From Ficedula albicollis (Eukaryota; Chordata; Aves; Passeriformes; Muscicapidae), in contig NC_021673.1 of assembly GCF_000247815.1 (NCBI RefSeq), positions 49,726,370 to 49,790,369 on the forward strand: a stretch of 64,000 nucleotides of DNA, written 5' to 3'. Shown here piece after piece: positions 11,776 through 26,692 of the stretch. Numbering within the stretch: position 1 is the first letter of the stretch; each line of letters begins with the position of its first letter. The translations under genes were made by a program, and so were the position numbers. Below the pieces are notes generated by a model that did no database searches, had not been told where the DNA came from, and worked only from the letters and a program-made list of their open reading frames with translations.

Positions 11776-13100
11776 TCTTGCCTTTCTTCCTTCCCAGGTC
11801 CAAGAGGTTGGCTGACTTAGGGACTAGCATCAAGTATATAATTTCTACTACTGCTGCAATAAATTTAAAAAGTTTTCTAGACAACAGTGTAGGCAAGCAA
11901 CTGCAGTTCAGTTTCTCAGGATCATTATTTGCAATGAATTCTAACTCAGAACCAAGGTCACACTGTTTCTTTTGTCCATAAACCTGTCTAAACTGAGACA
12001 CTGGGAGACTTGTTCCCCACCTGAATGTCTTTTAATTATTTTTTTAACACGTGAAGGTCATACTTCTGAGGTTCAGTGTGAAGAATGTTGGAATATTAAT
12101 AAAAAACAGAATTACAAAAGTTATGTCAAGTACCCCATACACATGTGGACAGCCCCAGCTGTTTTTAAACTCTGCTTTCTGCCCAAGCACTATACAGCAC
12201 TAGAAAGCTGTATAGTCTAACTTCGACTCATATCTGGCAGGTGGAACAGTTATTAAAAGAAAGGCTGCAGTGCCACATTGGAGCATGTGGTGTTGATGAT
12301 ACTGTGGGGACAAACTACTCAGGCCATTAAAAACCTACATCCCAGACTACACCACATGGCAGCACAGAAGAAAACCCAAGCATTTCTTGCTAACATGAAC
12401 CAATTAAATTATTTTTAGCTTCTACAAAAACAAAAACACAACAAAAAAGCAGCCACGCTGGTCACTAAGACAATAAGCATTTCTAAGATTAGTACAGAAA
12501 TTCTCTAAATACATGTACTCCTTCCCCCACCTCCCAAAAGGAAAATCATAGTAACCATTAAGGAGTCTACATTTATAACTAAAGATTGTAATACAAAGGT
12601 CTAGATTTAAGGTTGAAGGATTTACTTTTCCTTCTGCTCTGCCGAAGGAATAGTTTTGCTCTTCTTTACTCCCAATACAATGACCTATGTGGCCATTTTC
12701 TGTGACTGCATATTTAGCAGGGTGAGATAAAGGATCTCTGATACATTTTATTTTCTTGAGAAACAAGTCAATGTGTGTGTCTGTCTACAAATAGACATGC
12801 ATACGTATGTAAATATGGGCATATATGTGTTTGCAGATGTGTATCTAAGAGTCCCATGTGTGGACATCAGGGCCAAAATGTAAGAAAAAGGGACTAGGAA
12901 AACTTTCTTTCATAACCTATGAGTGTGCTTAAAAGCAGCCCTGAGATTTTGGAGAGATTTCCAAAGCACAGTGCAGGTTCATGTAGTGAAAATATCCACT
13001 GAATGTGCCATAGCAATACTTATTAAAGAAAGACAACTTGTAAAAGACTATGGTTGGCTACAGTATGGCTCCTAGAAACAGCAGACAAAAAAAACAGCCG

Positions 13101-13266
13101 GACTTCAGATAGCATTGGTTAATGTTCTTTGAAAATTTCCCCTAACATAATAAAAGGTGGAATTCCTGTTCCATTAACATGCAGACTTCAGATAGCATTG
13201 GTTAATGTTCTTTGAAGATTTCCCCTAACATTATAAAAGGTGAAATTCCTGTTCCATTAACATGCA
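13101..13266. repeat. 83-bp tandem duplication
   Basis: GACTTCAGATAGCATTGGTT starts at both 13101 and 13184. The copies end near CATTAACATGCA and differ at about four positions. Confidence 0.92.
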
Positions 13267-16200
13267 ATGACATGAGCTGTTACTTCTACAACCTGAAATT
13301 AACTTGCTGGTGGCTGTCATAAATGTTGAAAAAATAAAGGCATAATTATATATTTTTAAACACTTTGCATCCGTCATCAGCATGTAGTTCTCAGAACTGT
13401 CAGCTTAAGCAATCACCCTTTGCCTTGCAGAAGTCTGGCTGATGGCCTGGGGCAAGAGCAGCTCCCCTCTGAGAGCTCAGGATGTCTGGCTGCTGTCTCC
13501 ATCTGAGCCTGGACGGATAGTGCAAAGAAAACATGGCAAGTTCAGTGCATGCAATAAACACTGTGTATCATAACGCTGATTATAGGACTATCCAAGCAAG
13601 TTCCTGAACACCCTTTTAAAACATTTTGTTAGAAAAACAGTTTTCTTAGACCACTGATTTTAATCAATTTAATTTAATGGAATCTATCTGAGGAATCACT
13701 TCCTTAGTAAAGGCTGATCAAGGATGTCAAAGCCCAATACCCAGTCCATAGAACACCTCATAAAAATATTTAATACAGCTCTTTAAAATAAAAAAATCAT
13801 TATAATTAACCAGCAACATTAATGTTTTTCTTTTTTAGGAGTTTAATTTCACTTGACTGAGTTTCAAGTCTCTCTTCAGTTTATGCCATAATATGGTCTA
13901 AAATCCTGGCCTGACAATTCATGTTGCTGACTCCAGGGAAAATGCAGCTGCTTATTCTAATTAAAACAAATTATTCTATAGTCTGGGTTAACAATTATTT
14001 TTGAAGACCAGCAATTTCACGGATTTTATCTGCCTTTTGCTTCTAATTTAGTGATGACTCTGCTGTCTGTCTTCAGACCTCATCCTTCAACACCCTGCTC
14101 TCCCAAAGAGTCATTTCAGAAAATTCCCCAGCAATTGTCTGGTGTACTGATTTATGTCTAAGACAGCAGCTGCCTGGGGTGCTGCTGTCTGTCAAACATT
14201 GCATTTATTTTTGTAGGTCAATTGATCGGGTGTAATCTATGAACCCATTTAACACTTTTCTTATTTCTGCATATAATTATATAAAAAATTATGTTGTAAA
14301 AGATTTAACAAAATATCATGATAATTCTTACAGGTTTTGTAATGTTAAAGAACCCATTTATATTAATCCCATATTATTGTATTTCATTTCTGGTATAGAT
14401 TTTTTGTAGAACAAAGGTACTAAAAATTCATTATATTCCATTTAACAAGAAAAATTACTTCAAAATCCTCTGTTACATTTAATTTTTAAATTTTATGAAA
14501 CTAAATATTACAGCATTTTAAGCATGAGGATTTTTAATAAGCCTAGGGGAACTTCTATTGCCTACTGTGCTATATACACAGGCTATACCAACCATATGAG
14601 TACATAGTGTCCCTTTGTAACCAAAAGTCCTCTCAGAAATATTCTTTGGCCACAACCCATATAAAGTTTCCAACCCCACTTTGACCACTGGAAAACAAAT
14701 AGATTTATTTTGTGACTAATCATTGTAACAAGACCCAGTGTCCACATTGTGATATTTAGTTCTGGTTTCCTCCATAGCAAACAACAGGATGAAGAACAGT
14801 TAATCTAGAAAGGGTTAAAGTTTACGAATTACGTGGGTGGTTAATTACACTTCATGGAAGTTATAAGCATGTTGTCCAGATACCTAATGCCAAAACCCTT
14901 ATTCAAAACCCTAGAGGTGAAACCCTGCTGCTCTCAGTCTAGCATTTCCCATGATTATAGCCCCAAACTTTATCACATATTTAAATAAATTTGTGCATGA
15001 CGTTTTTCTGAATGAAAGGATTTAGGGTTCTGTAGCATATGCCTTTTTAAAAAAGACAAAGAACAAATTTGCATTTAAAATAGCTTAATTTACAAAACTG
15101 ATTAAGTCCTTTAAAGCTAGGAGAAATCTCAAATGTGTTCCAACAAACTTCAGCTGTGACAGCAGTACTTACCCCAAGGGTTTCTTGAGCAAAGAAGAAA
15201 ACTTAGTTTCTTTGCCCAAACCACAAAGATGTAAAACATTCAAGAAAGCAAACAAATTGTGGAGGCAGTGGACAACTTCAACACCTTTGGCCTGAAAGGG
15301 CATAGAAAGTTACATCTGTAGAACTGGCTTAAAACCTTCAGCATTTGGCCAGGATTTATTGACAAAAGTGAAACTCCACATCAGAATTCAGATCTCACAT
15401 ATCTGCATTCTGCCAAAATTTATTTAGGTGTAAGAATGAAGCACATGAGACCCTGGAAAAATTAATAGGAAGTATTGTTATGGTTTGATCAAGTTTTATC
15501 GAATAGTCAGGTACCAGGAGAACTTCCTAAATACAGCCATGCCGTGAAAATACTGAAAAATCTGAATACAGGTGTTTCTAAAGTCTAGCCAGAAGTGGCT
15601 GACAGAGATAAGTAATTCAGATTCTTCAGCAACAGAGATGTAACAAGAAAAATATTTATAAGGATTTAATTACTCAATATTCATCATAGGCACTCTTTGA
15701 TCAAGTTGCTTAGGAACAAACACTCTGACATTGGACCTTAAGGGTCAAGATAAACTCACTGAGTCTAAAACTAGTCATAGGCTTGCTTGGTCAATCACTG
15801 GAAGGCCTCTGAAACCCTCTGAATAATACATTATCCTCATTCAAGGACAACTGACACTGCTGACCTTGACTGCTGAAATATAGACGCTGATATTCTTGAT
15901 CTCATTTTAGACTCCTAAACTTTGTTCTTCCCCTTAATCCTTTCATACAGGAGGTGACAGACCTCAGACTGATCTGGAAGACCTTAGGACTTGGAGAGGC
16001 ACAAAATTGTTCTTGTCCTTTTGCTGTGTGACTGAAGAACCTGCCCAGAGATAAAGCAGAGCAGAGCCATGGTGCATAGCTATCTGCTCCACAAACGTCA
16101 TAGTCAGCCCCAGAGTGTCTTAACCATGTGTGTGAACATAAAACCACTCCAGACTGACTAGACTTCATCGTATTCACTGATCTGTAGATACAATTTCTAT

Positions 16201-17420
16201 CAGGAGTTCAATACATCAGCCAAAGCTTTGCAAGTGAGAGATAGCAAATAGTCTGACAAGTGTCTCGTAAATTAATTTAATCATTCATCACGAATAATCA
16301 CTGTTTTCAGTTATTTAAATGGGTCTGTGTAGCAATGCTGATGTATAAAGGACAGTTGAATTTCAGGATGAGAAATAAGGTTCAATTTCCCAACAGATTC
16401 TATCCAAGCTCAAATACATCAACAGGTCTTGCCAAATATGCTTGCCCAGTGCTCATGATACAAAATCAAAGCAAGTACTACATTCGGTAGTACTCTAATC
16501 TCTTGGAGTACATCTAATGTGGAATATGCACTGCTCATGGATTTGTGCCTTTTTGCCTGGTTGGTTCAGCTGTGTGTGTCAGTAGATCTTCCAGGATACA
16601 AAAACAACCCCAAACACCTTGCTTTTTGAGTGTTATTGCAATGATACTTAGAATCTTTGGTTCAGGGTCCTTCAAGACATAAGTTTGTGACCAGGAAGAT
16701 TATGTAATGGTGGAAGACAAGCTGCAAAAAGTTTGAACAGCCTAGTTGACTTCCTCAAATGTCACTTCTTTGTTTTTGTGGGGGCCATGCCAGTTGCCTC
16801 ACTAGTCATACTCCATTTACTTCTAGAATAGAACACAACAGTGCTGCAGGATGCAAGTGTCTGTAGATTGTTATTGGGTGCTCTTCTGGTCATTTGACTT
16901 AGTGTGCATAAAAACTGATCAGTATTTCTTTTCCTACTAAGTGAACTCACAGATTATACTACAAATTGTACTTCCTTGTATTTCTCTTCGGAGGCCCAAC
17001 TGAGTAAATCAGAGAGTAAAGTGCTGGCAAAGATGTGGGCCAGGAGAACCACAGAACTAAACCCTTTGGTGTAGTGAGAGGGGTCAGCAATGTAGGGAAC
17101 AAAAAGCTCTCTAAAATTGTAATAAAAACAAGTTCTGCTGTTGCAACAGAGACTTTGTTACATCTGCACCTCTCTAATAATTACTACTAACAACTCTGGT
17201 GCCCACCAAACCCTCATGTGACTACAATACCCACTGCCTTCTCAGCCTGTCACTGACCATGCAGACATGGTCACTATCCCATTGTTGCCCAGTACTCAAC
17301 AACCACCTGGTCCACCAACTTACTCATCTGCAGATTCTTTGTTTATTCCCCCTCTCATCCAGACTTAGACTGGAGCACAACTCCAGTTTTGGCAACAGAC
17401 AATATTGAGAACTGCCAGTG

Positions 17421-18000
17421 TGTCCTAGGTTACAAAGATATGCCCAAAGGTATGTATTCTATCACCATCTGCTGAAACCAGGTGGGGCAGTGATTCTTAT
17501 CTTTGTGGGAGATATCTCCTGCTAATGGGCCATCTGTTAAAATCAGATGGGGCAATGTTCTTTATCTTTCCCATGACCCACCTCTCCTCCAGGGAGGTAT
17601 CTTCTGTTAATTTGGCATTGGGTCTCATTGCATGACTGGTAAAATTACATCATCCCACTGTGAGATGCTCCACTCAGAGGGAGGAGCTAAGCCTTTCCTA
17701 CCTAGATAAAAACTGAGATTTGGAACAACAAAGCTGCCCTTACCTACTGGTTTCCAGAGGACAAGAGCTACCAGGATCACTGCCCGGATTTCTACCGGAT
17801 CACTGCTTCGAGAAGACCACTTCATCCAGAGTGCTAGCACCACGCTAACTAGCGCGGTGTCAGGTTGTATTCTGACCATGTCAGTGTGTGTTTTCTTTTG
17901 TACTATTGCATGTATTTTATTTTTTTCTATTTTTTTGTCCCTATTAAATTGTACTTCTGACTTGGAGTCTCTCACTGGTTTTGATTTCAAAACCATTACA
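17421..18000 (+). mobile_element. Solo ERV LTR, 580 bp, 5-bp TSD CAGTG
   Basis: The element begins TGTCCTAGG and ends CCATTACA, the TG...CA ends of LTRs. It is flanked by identical CAGTG at 17416-17420 and 18001-18005. Inside are a degenerate internal repeat (CCATCTG..AA..CAG.TGGGGCA, at about 17467 and 17530) and a T-rich 3' part with ATTAAA near the end. No internal retroviral sequence flanks it, so it is a solo LTR left by recombination. A 5-bp TSD is typical of ERVL-type and some ERV1 elements. The type is, from memory, common in songbirds. Confidence 0.88.
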
Positions 18001-18005
18001 CAGTG

Positions 18006-21000
18006 CTAGAGTTTTGTAGAATAAATTTGTCTTCTTGCCTTCTGTTCTAGACATTTCTCTTTTAGCAGTTGTAGCCACAGCAAGAAACATCTGTTTTTTC
18101 AACACCCTTCAGGACCCACAGATATCTTCATGTCCCTAAATTCTAACAACCATCCTGATGCATGTGACAGAAAGACAAAAAAATGATGGTTGCAAAATGC
18201 ATTAGGAAATTCCACTAGCAAGTTCCAGACTGGAACAAAAAGATGAAAGGCCTTATTTTGATTGCTACATTCTTCAGTAAAGGCAGTTTTACCACCATCA
18301 GTTTCAGAAATAAGCAGTTCAAACCAGCAGAAATTTATTAGCAGCACTTCATTTCTTCAGAGACACATGTAACAGTAGAGTCTAGTTCTCATATGTCCCA
18401 TGGGGCTTTTCCTACAGAGAAAGGATGTCTACTTTTTCTCACAGCCCACACGTGAACAAATAAAGCTCTTCATTCCCTTGCATCCATGTCTGATATTTAT
18501 TCACAGTGCAATGGGATGGAGTGAATTCAGCAGCCCAAGGACCATTTGCTGGTCCTGGGTGCTCCTCCTGGGGAAGAGGTGTCACCCTCCACTCTACATG
18601 ATGATGCTCTTAATGTTGTGATAAGCATGACAGGCTAAAATAATGGCTACTGACATTTATTTGGATGTGTATTGATAACCATTTGCTTCTCTGTGCTGAT
18701 AGTCCAACAACCTGGAGTTGGACTTAACCTTACTTTCCAATTTTTTTTTAAATTTTGTGTACTGAGGCTTGTGTGCGAGTATAACATAAATGGAGCTGAA
18801 AGCGCATCTGGCCTTTGGACTTGGCATTTACTCTTCCCAGAAAGTCTCTCTTATTATTTCTGTTCAAGAATACATTAAGTTGTCTGCTTCAACACCGTAT
18901 TTGGAGATGACGGAGGACAATTAGAAGCTGAGGCTAAGCAAGTTTGTCATTAAACTGAGCAGCTACATACCATAGCTTGAAGATGATGATCCTGGGCTTA
19001 AGCGCAGAAGCCAAGGAATACAACTTTTTCCTTGTATACATATCCTTGTAAAAACAAACCATGGTAGACTAGAATGTGTGAATTTTTTTCAAGATACCAC
19101 CACCTTCTGATTATATTTTTTTTGTCACTTTGCTTGTAGAAGTTCTCCAGACAAGCAGAGCAAAGTTCATTCTCCATAAACTAAGGAAGATTTGTGCCAA
19201 CCTGCCACTTCTACTCTAGACATTACTTGAGGGTATGAATGTAGTCTTTTGACACCCCATCTCTATCACATTTCCACCCTAAAAAGAAGTTGAATAAAAG
19301 GTCTGGTGTCCCTGATCTTTTAGGTAATCAAGTCAGCATAAGAAAACATGTACTTAACTAATCCACACAGCCATACATAACTGATCTCACTTACTATAGC
19401 GAGTGTTTTACATAATGTCAGCATCTTGGCTAGCTTATAACTAACCTGTAATAACTAACTAGTTAATAACTACCCTGTTCTTACCACAGGATGTGCAGCC
19501 TCCTAATTTTTGCGGGATAGATGATGGGTTTTTGCAGCCTGGGTATTTCCGTGGATGGGATCCTGCTTTGCTCAAGTATGTCTCTGTGAAGAAACTCTCA
19601 GTCCTTTCCCAGGCTTGAGATCTGCATTGAAAAGGAAGACAAAGTTCAGCCTTCTGTAACTATTGACCAAGTGAATGTTTCCTTCCTCAGACTATTATTT
19701 AGCCAGGATTATTCATGTGATTCTTTAGTCACTCTGAGTCCTAGCATTACTTTAGATGCCTATTTAGGGAAAACAATGTTCCTATGACTTTAAACATAGC
19801 TTTATAGTAGAAATGCCTTTTCCAGATATTAACTATGTATTGTAGCCATAATACACTGAGGGTGTAGTTCTCTAAATTTGCTCTAAAATAACTCAGAGAA
19901 AGAACAGATGGAAAAGATTTTTTTAAGTCTTCATAACAAATCCCAAGCAATTTTCAGAAACTATGTCAGTCAGTATAATAAGCAGTTGCACTCACAGTTC
20001 TTCCTTTTTGAAAGATTTAAGATTTGATATTGCATGTATAGGACTTCTAATCCTGCATTGCATTTCTACATCTTTTGAAGTCTTGTTTAAACTTTGGAAA
20101 GTGAAGTTATTGGAAACTTGGCTATTTTCTTTTATTTGATGGCCAACCAAAATACTGGGTATGTCTTGTCACACGTAAATGATAGGATAGTATGTTGTGA
20201 TGTGTGTATTTTAGCAACCAAATCCTTGTTTGTAGAGATTTTATGTTGACATGGGAATCATGCACCACTTCATCAGTAATTTCACTCCCAAACCAGGGTA
20301 ATTATAACAAAACACAATAGAGTAGAACCAAGCCACAACTGAAACATTAGCTTTCTATCCTATCCCATCACTTGTGAATGAGATATGAAAAGTTCAGGCT
20401 TACCGTAACTCTTTCCTACTGGCCAATACACAGGATTTCAAACAATAAAAACAAACATTTTCAAGTTCTTACTGTTTGGTTTTTTTTCCTCAAGCAGAAG
20501 AGCTACAAAATACTGCCATAATTCAATAGAACCTCCTTCTATGGCTTGCCCATCTCTTTTAAAACCCCCTGTTCTGATTATCTTTCTGTATGGTGCCTGC
20601 CTGATGAAACATGCTGACCTGAACTCCTCTTTACTAAGGTACCTACTAAACACAAAATTTATGATACATTTCCATTTACCCACACTATCATTTTTTGCTA
20701 TTGCTTTGTTGCTTTATTATTTGTACTCTGGCAGCCTCACCCTCCTCAAACAGTACCTGAGCTGCATCTGTTAGTCTTGTGAATACAGGTCACAGATAAC
20801 AAATTTACTGCACAGCTGTGAAGCTTTCATTCTTATATCAGAATAATTGACACACCTGAGGCAGTCTGGTTCCCCTTCAAAAAGCAACAGCACTGCCATG
20901 TCCATGCCAAGTGAGTTGTTCTCATTGATTTTCATAATTAACTAACAATTAAAAATGCAAGGGAGTTAGTTTGTACTTCACCACCAGTTCAAGGAATAAA

Positions 21001-21233
21001 AATGTTTCTCTAATTATCCCAAAATGTATCATAAGTTATGTCTTCAAAACAAGGAGAGAAAAAGTTTGGGTTACATTTATAGCTTAAATTGAAGGAACAT
21101 TAGGTAAGCTTAATTTGGCTCTGATACATTCACATTGTAGTGTTTGTTACTGTTTGATTAATCTGAAATCTCTTTCTAAGGACAAATGGTAGCTTTAACC
21201 AGAGCAGAACTGCACCCATTCCTTGCATCATGC
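18006..21233. other. AT-rich intergenic, no gene seen
   Basis: No recognisable exon, RNA or mobile element between the LTR at 17.4 kb and the A-rich run before the first poly-C block. Confidence 0.6.
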
Positions 21234-21253
21234 CAAAAAAAAAAAAAAAAAAC

Positions 21254-21855
<602 letters not shown>

Positions 21856-23530
21856 CATCTAGGCTTAGATCCCAAGGGCTGGGAAGAAAATAAACAAGTC
21901 AGCTCTAGTTCTTCTACATCAAGAGTCAGACAGATTATAAAAAGATGGTACTTTAAAATACTTTAAAATCGAATACTTTTAAAACAACCTTTGAGAATTT
22001 CTCCTTTGGAAGCTAAGATCTCTTTGAAGGCTGTAACATAGTGTTTAGAACATGGTCTGCTGGTGGCAGATTTGAGCCCTTTACCACCTCCTGAGGGGAA
22101 TACATCTATGGATATTTACAAAAGCATTTACCAGAGGAAGTGTATGGACATTTCTGCAGCTATCCATTCGCAGACCCTTACATGTTCTTGCTATAAAAAT
22201 CAGTAAGATACTTAAAGATTCTTAAAAATTAATTACAGCTGAATACAACTTCTGCATAAAAGGGAATAAAAGGCACTTTCTAAGTATCACTTATTTACTA
22301 TTCATATATGGAACTGTAGTCTATTAATTTACCTAAACCTCTTTTTGCATGAATCACCTTGAACTGCCTTTTTCTGCCCCTGCCTCAGTCTCTGTTCCAG
22401 AATTGCATAAAGTGTGATCTTTTCAGTCTTCCTATGTAGCTTTTAAATTTATTATTTTATTTGGTACAAGAGTGAGCTAAGTATTCTTCTCTTCAAATAA
22501 TGTCTCACTTGTTAAATTATTGTTCCAAGAAAAATCTACCCTTGAAAATTCCTATTCCAGCCCTCCTGAAATCTAGCTACCACCCTCAAACACAAGTAAC
22601 TTTGCACCTTAAGCAGCTCAGCACAGTGGTTTTTAAATTCTGTATCTTTGAGGAGGTCATAGGAATGTTTTCTGCCAACACAGTGATTAAAAAAGCAGAG
22701 GAGAAGCTGTTTTCCAAAGCTTCCCAAGACCTGAAGTTAATAGAGGATGGATGACCTTCTGCACCTCTTCACCAGCCAATGCGTCTGCAGAACACTGTAG
22801 GCTTGGCAGTAACACACCCAGGTGCCTACCACTTTTACAGGCAACATCTGCTGCCACATATGATCAGAACCCAGCTTTTGGGAGAGATGCTGCCTGATGT
22901 GGGAAAGGTTTAAGTTGTCAAAGCCATTGTGCTGAATAACCACCCCTTAATTGCATGCATGTTTCTTCCCCTCAAGGACAATCACAGCAAGAGAACAAGG
23001 CGGTAATTCCCAGCAAGAAGTAAACATGAACACACTTGGGAAATGCATAATTGCAGCATGATCCTAATGTAAACAAGAGTAAAGAAGTCACTGAACCCAG
23101 GATGAAGAGGTCTTTTCCATCTTTTCCACAGAGCCCTTGCTCTGTGACTGCCGTGCCCATGACATCTTCCCTGGTCCATCGGTGTGTGGCAGGATGTAAC
23201 CCTGCCCAAGAGAGGAGGGTTTCAAGAAGAGGTTGAAGAGGTGTTCCTGACCAATAGAGGCAGTTGTGAACGATGCCACAACACCAGGAACAACTCAAAT
23301 ATTTAATAAGGCATACAAGTGCAAAATCAAAGCACCCCAAAAGAGATGCAGTTTTGCAGGCTCAACACCACGAGATGACAATTCAGGAGTTTTTCATGTG
23401 TGCTGGAAAGGGAATCAGCTGTTTCCTGAATTAACTACCAGCCAAAACATACATCAAAAATCAAATCCAGCTCCCACAATCAATGACAAAGATTGCAGCC
23501 CACAGCTGCCTACACTGCTCTGCACTCTTT
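21856..23530. other. Intergenic, no gene seen
   Basis: Short open frames only, overlapping on both strands near 23.0-23.3 kb with no recognisable protein. Confidence 0.6.
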
Positions 23531-23627
23531 GCCTATGTGTCGGTTTCACGTGCCAGGGGAATGGGTTGGATTCGCCTCAGGGAAAAGCACCACGAGGCCG
23601 GGGAACGGAGGGGCTGTCCCGTCTCTG

Positions 23628-23693
23628 AGGGCTTCCCCTGTGAGCTGCTGGTTCCGATCTAGGGCTTCCCCTGTGAGCTGCTGGCACCAATCG
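23628..23693. repeat. 33-bp tandem duplication in LTR
   Basis: AGGGCTTCCCCTGTGAGCTG occurs at 23628 and 23661, followed by CTGG and then diverging (TTCCGATCT versus CACCAATCG). Confidence 0.88.
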
Positions 23694-23993
23694 GAGCTCG
23701 GGAAACCCATGAAAAGTTATTTCGCTTTCACAAATCACCTTGGACCAAGCTAAGTAATTGTCTTTCGGTTTCCGGCTCCCGGGGGGTGAGGTGGCTCTGG
23801 CACGGCCCGGCCCGGCCGCATGGCTCCGGGCGGCCCCGGCCCTGGCCTGGTGGCCCCCGGCTCCCGGCTCGGCTCGGCTCTGCTCCCCTCCCCACGAGGC
23901 ATGGCCGAGAGGAGGGAATGGGGCAGCCACCAAAGGCTCTCCCTTCCCGCCCCGTTCTGAGAAGAGAGGCCCGAGATGATGCACGTGGCTCAG

Positions 23994-24491
<498 letters not shown>

Positions 24492-25410
24492 CTCGGCTCA
24501 GGTCCCCTCTCCACGTGGCGTGGCTGAGCAGGAGATCGGGGATCCACCAAAGGCTCTCCCTTCCCCACACCGTTCTGAGAAGAGAGGCCCCAGATGATCC
24601 GCGTGGCTTCTTCACGTTCTGGATGCAATTTTAACTCTTTTAACGCCTGGATAAGATTCTCGATCTCCCGAGCTCCCCTGAATGAGAAGAAAAAAAGCAT
24701 GGAGTCTACGGAAGTCAGCAGAATGAAGATAAAGTTGTTGACGGGAAGAGATTGAAAAGATGCAACTGATAAGTAGCTGAAAACCTTTTTTGTAGGGCTA
24801 TAAGGGGAATGTGACTACAGTAAAATTCCTTTAAACTGTGAAATATACTTGGGGAGGTTTGGGGTGCTTGAGAAGAAGACTTTTTGCCTCGGGGAAATAG
24901 AGCTCTCTGTTTTGGGACTGGAATATGAACAGAGACATTTGATAGAGAAGGAGATGAAGAGAATTTTGTTTTTCAGCAGCCTGCCTTTAAAAGTAGTACC
25001 CCATGTGTGCATCATAACCCATAACACAGCTCTGGAAGGACTGTGGGAATGGGAGGAAAATTCATGGTGCTGTAGGTCCCGGGCAGATGTAGATGTAGAT
25101 GTAGATGTGAAGACACCCCCTAAGCCATAACTAAAAAAAGGGACTTTGCTCTCTTAAGTGACCTGAAATGACTATTTGCGTGGGTAACTGACTGAAGTGT
25201 TCTCTGTGTGTTGTTGGTAAGACATGTGGAATGAAGGGAGGAGGGAATAACCTAGAAATCTTATTCTAAATTCTTTTTGTGTTATTAATAAATTTCTTCT
25301 TGTACCTTTTTAAGTTTTGAGCCTGCCTTGTCTCTACTCCTGGGTCCTGTCTCTAAAAGAAATTAAATATATTAAAATTGGCAAAGCCCAAGTCACACCA
25401 TGACAGCCTA

Positions 25411-26690
25411 ACAGATGAGATTTTCCACTATAATGAGGACAGCTTTAGGTTTCCATAACAGACAGAAAAAAACCAAGCATTTCCTTCCCCATTTCTGTAA
25501 TACAGAGCAGAGTTTGATACAACATAGAAGAGCAGTCTCTCTTCCTTTTTAAGTAGCGCTACCAAGCACATGACTTTGCAGCTGAAATGACTAGCTTTAA
25601 CATAAAGCATCTAAAGCTGTAAATACTTTATGTTTACAGGCTCTTTAAAGTGAGAGGAGTTTTTTCTAGGAATTTCATTCATCAGGTTTAAGAATTCTTT
25701 GTTAAAAATTATTAGAAAGCTTTTTGTAAGCTGTAGAAAAGCTTCATTATCTAAAGCTAAGATTAGACTTTTGAAGCTGATGATTTTTTTACCTCTTTCA
25801 TTTGCATTCCTTTACCTACACAGGGGCTATATAAATAGTGTATTCTCTCTTGTATTATTATCAATTTGTGCCAGGAAAAGATTATATAATATAAATCACT
25901 ATGAGAATCTGTATGACTTTAAAATTGCAGAACCATTTAATATAAAACACAGTGGAATGTAACCTTAACATAAAAGGCGGTAAAATGTGGCCCCTACTAT
26001 TACATACAAAACATCTTTCTCTAATACATACTTGAAGAAAGATTATGCTCTCAATGACTGTTTAGTTAATATCTTTACCCAAATTAACCTACACGGGTAC
26101 AAATTATTGTGAAATCAGTACGCTTTCCCTAGCTTAAGAATTCTTTAATGTCTGTAATGCATATGGATTTGACCTATTTCATACAGCCCTTTTTTCTGAA
26201 AATTGCAGTCCACTGTGACACAATTGATGAAAATGCCACCTCTAACAAAAGGATAGCTGCGTAACACCACGAGTTTCACTTGCAGTGTGTTATTTCCTGG
26301 AAACACTCCTGGACAAAAACCTGGAAATAATATTTCTGTTCTTTGTTTAAAGCCTCTACAAGAGATTTTTGCTCAAGTACAGCTATTGTGGGTCAGACAA
26401 TATTTTTAAAATTTTCATATATTTCTTTTGCCTTCTCTTTACAGCTCACTGTTTCAGGATTGCAAGACTGAACCCTTAAGAACAAGGATAGAGTAGCGTT
26501 TCATCTGGGATGACAACCAAGCAAACGCTGACAAGATATTTCACACATCTGAAGGCCTTTTGTCTGCACGTGCTGTTCTTATGCATCATCTCACCGCCAG
26601 CATCCAGCTTCTGCATAAATGAATCCCTGAGTTTCATCCTTTCCAGGATACCTTTTGCTTGCTTTATATGTGCTTATGAAGCACATAACC
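25411..26690. other. AT-rich intergenic, no gene seen
   Basis: No exon or repeat recognised between the GC-rich LTR and the LTR fold-back. Confidence 0.6.
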
Positions 26691-26692
26691 TG

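Larger units (their letters stand above)
10538..17415. other. AT-rich intergenic, no gene seen
   Basis: AT-rich sequence with two short tandem repeats (11.6 and 13.1 kb). No exon with family similarity and no clear mobile element. Confidence 0.6.
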
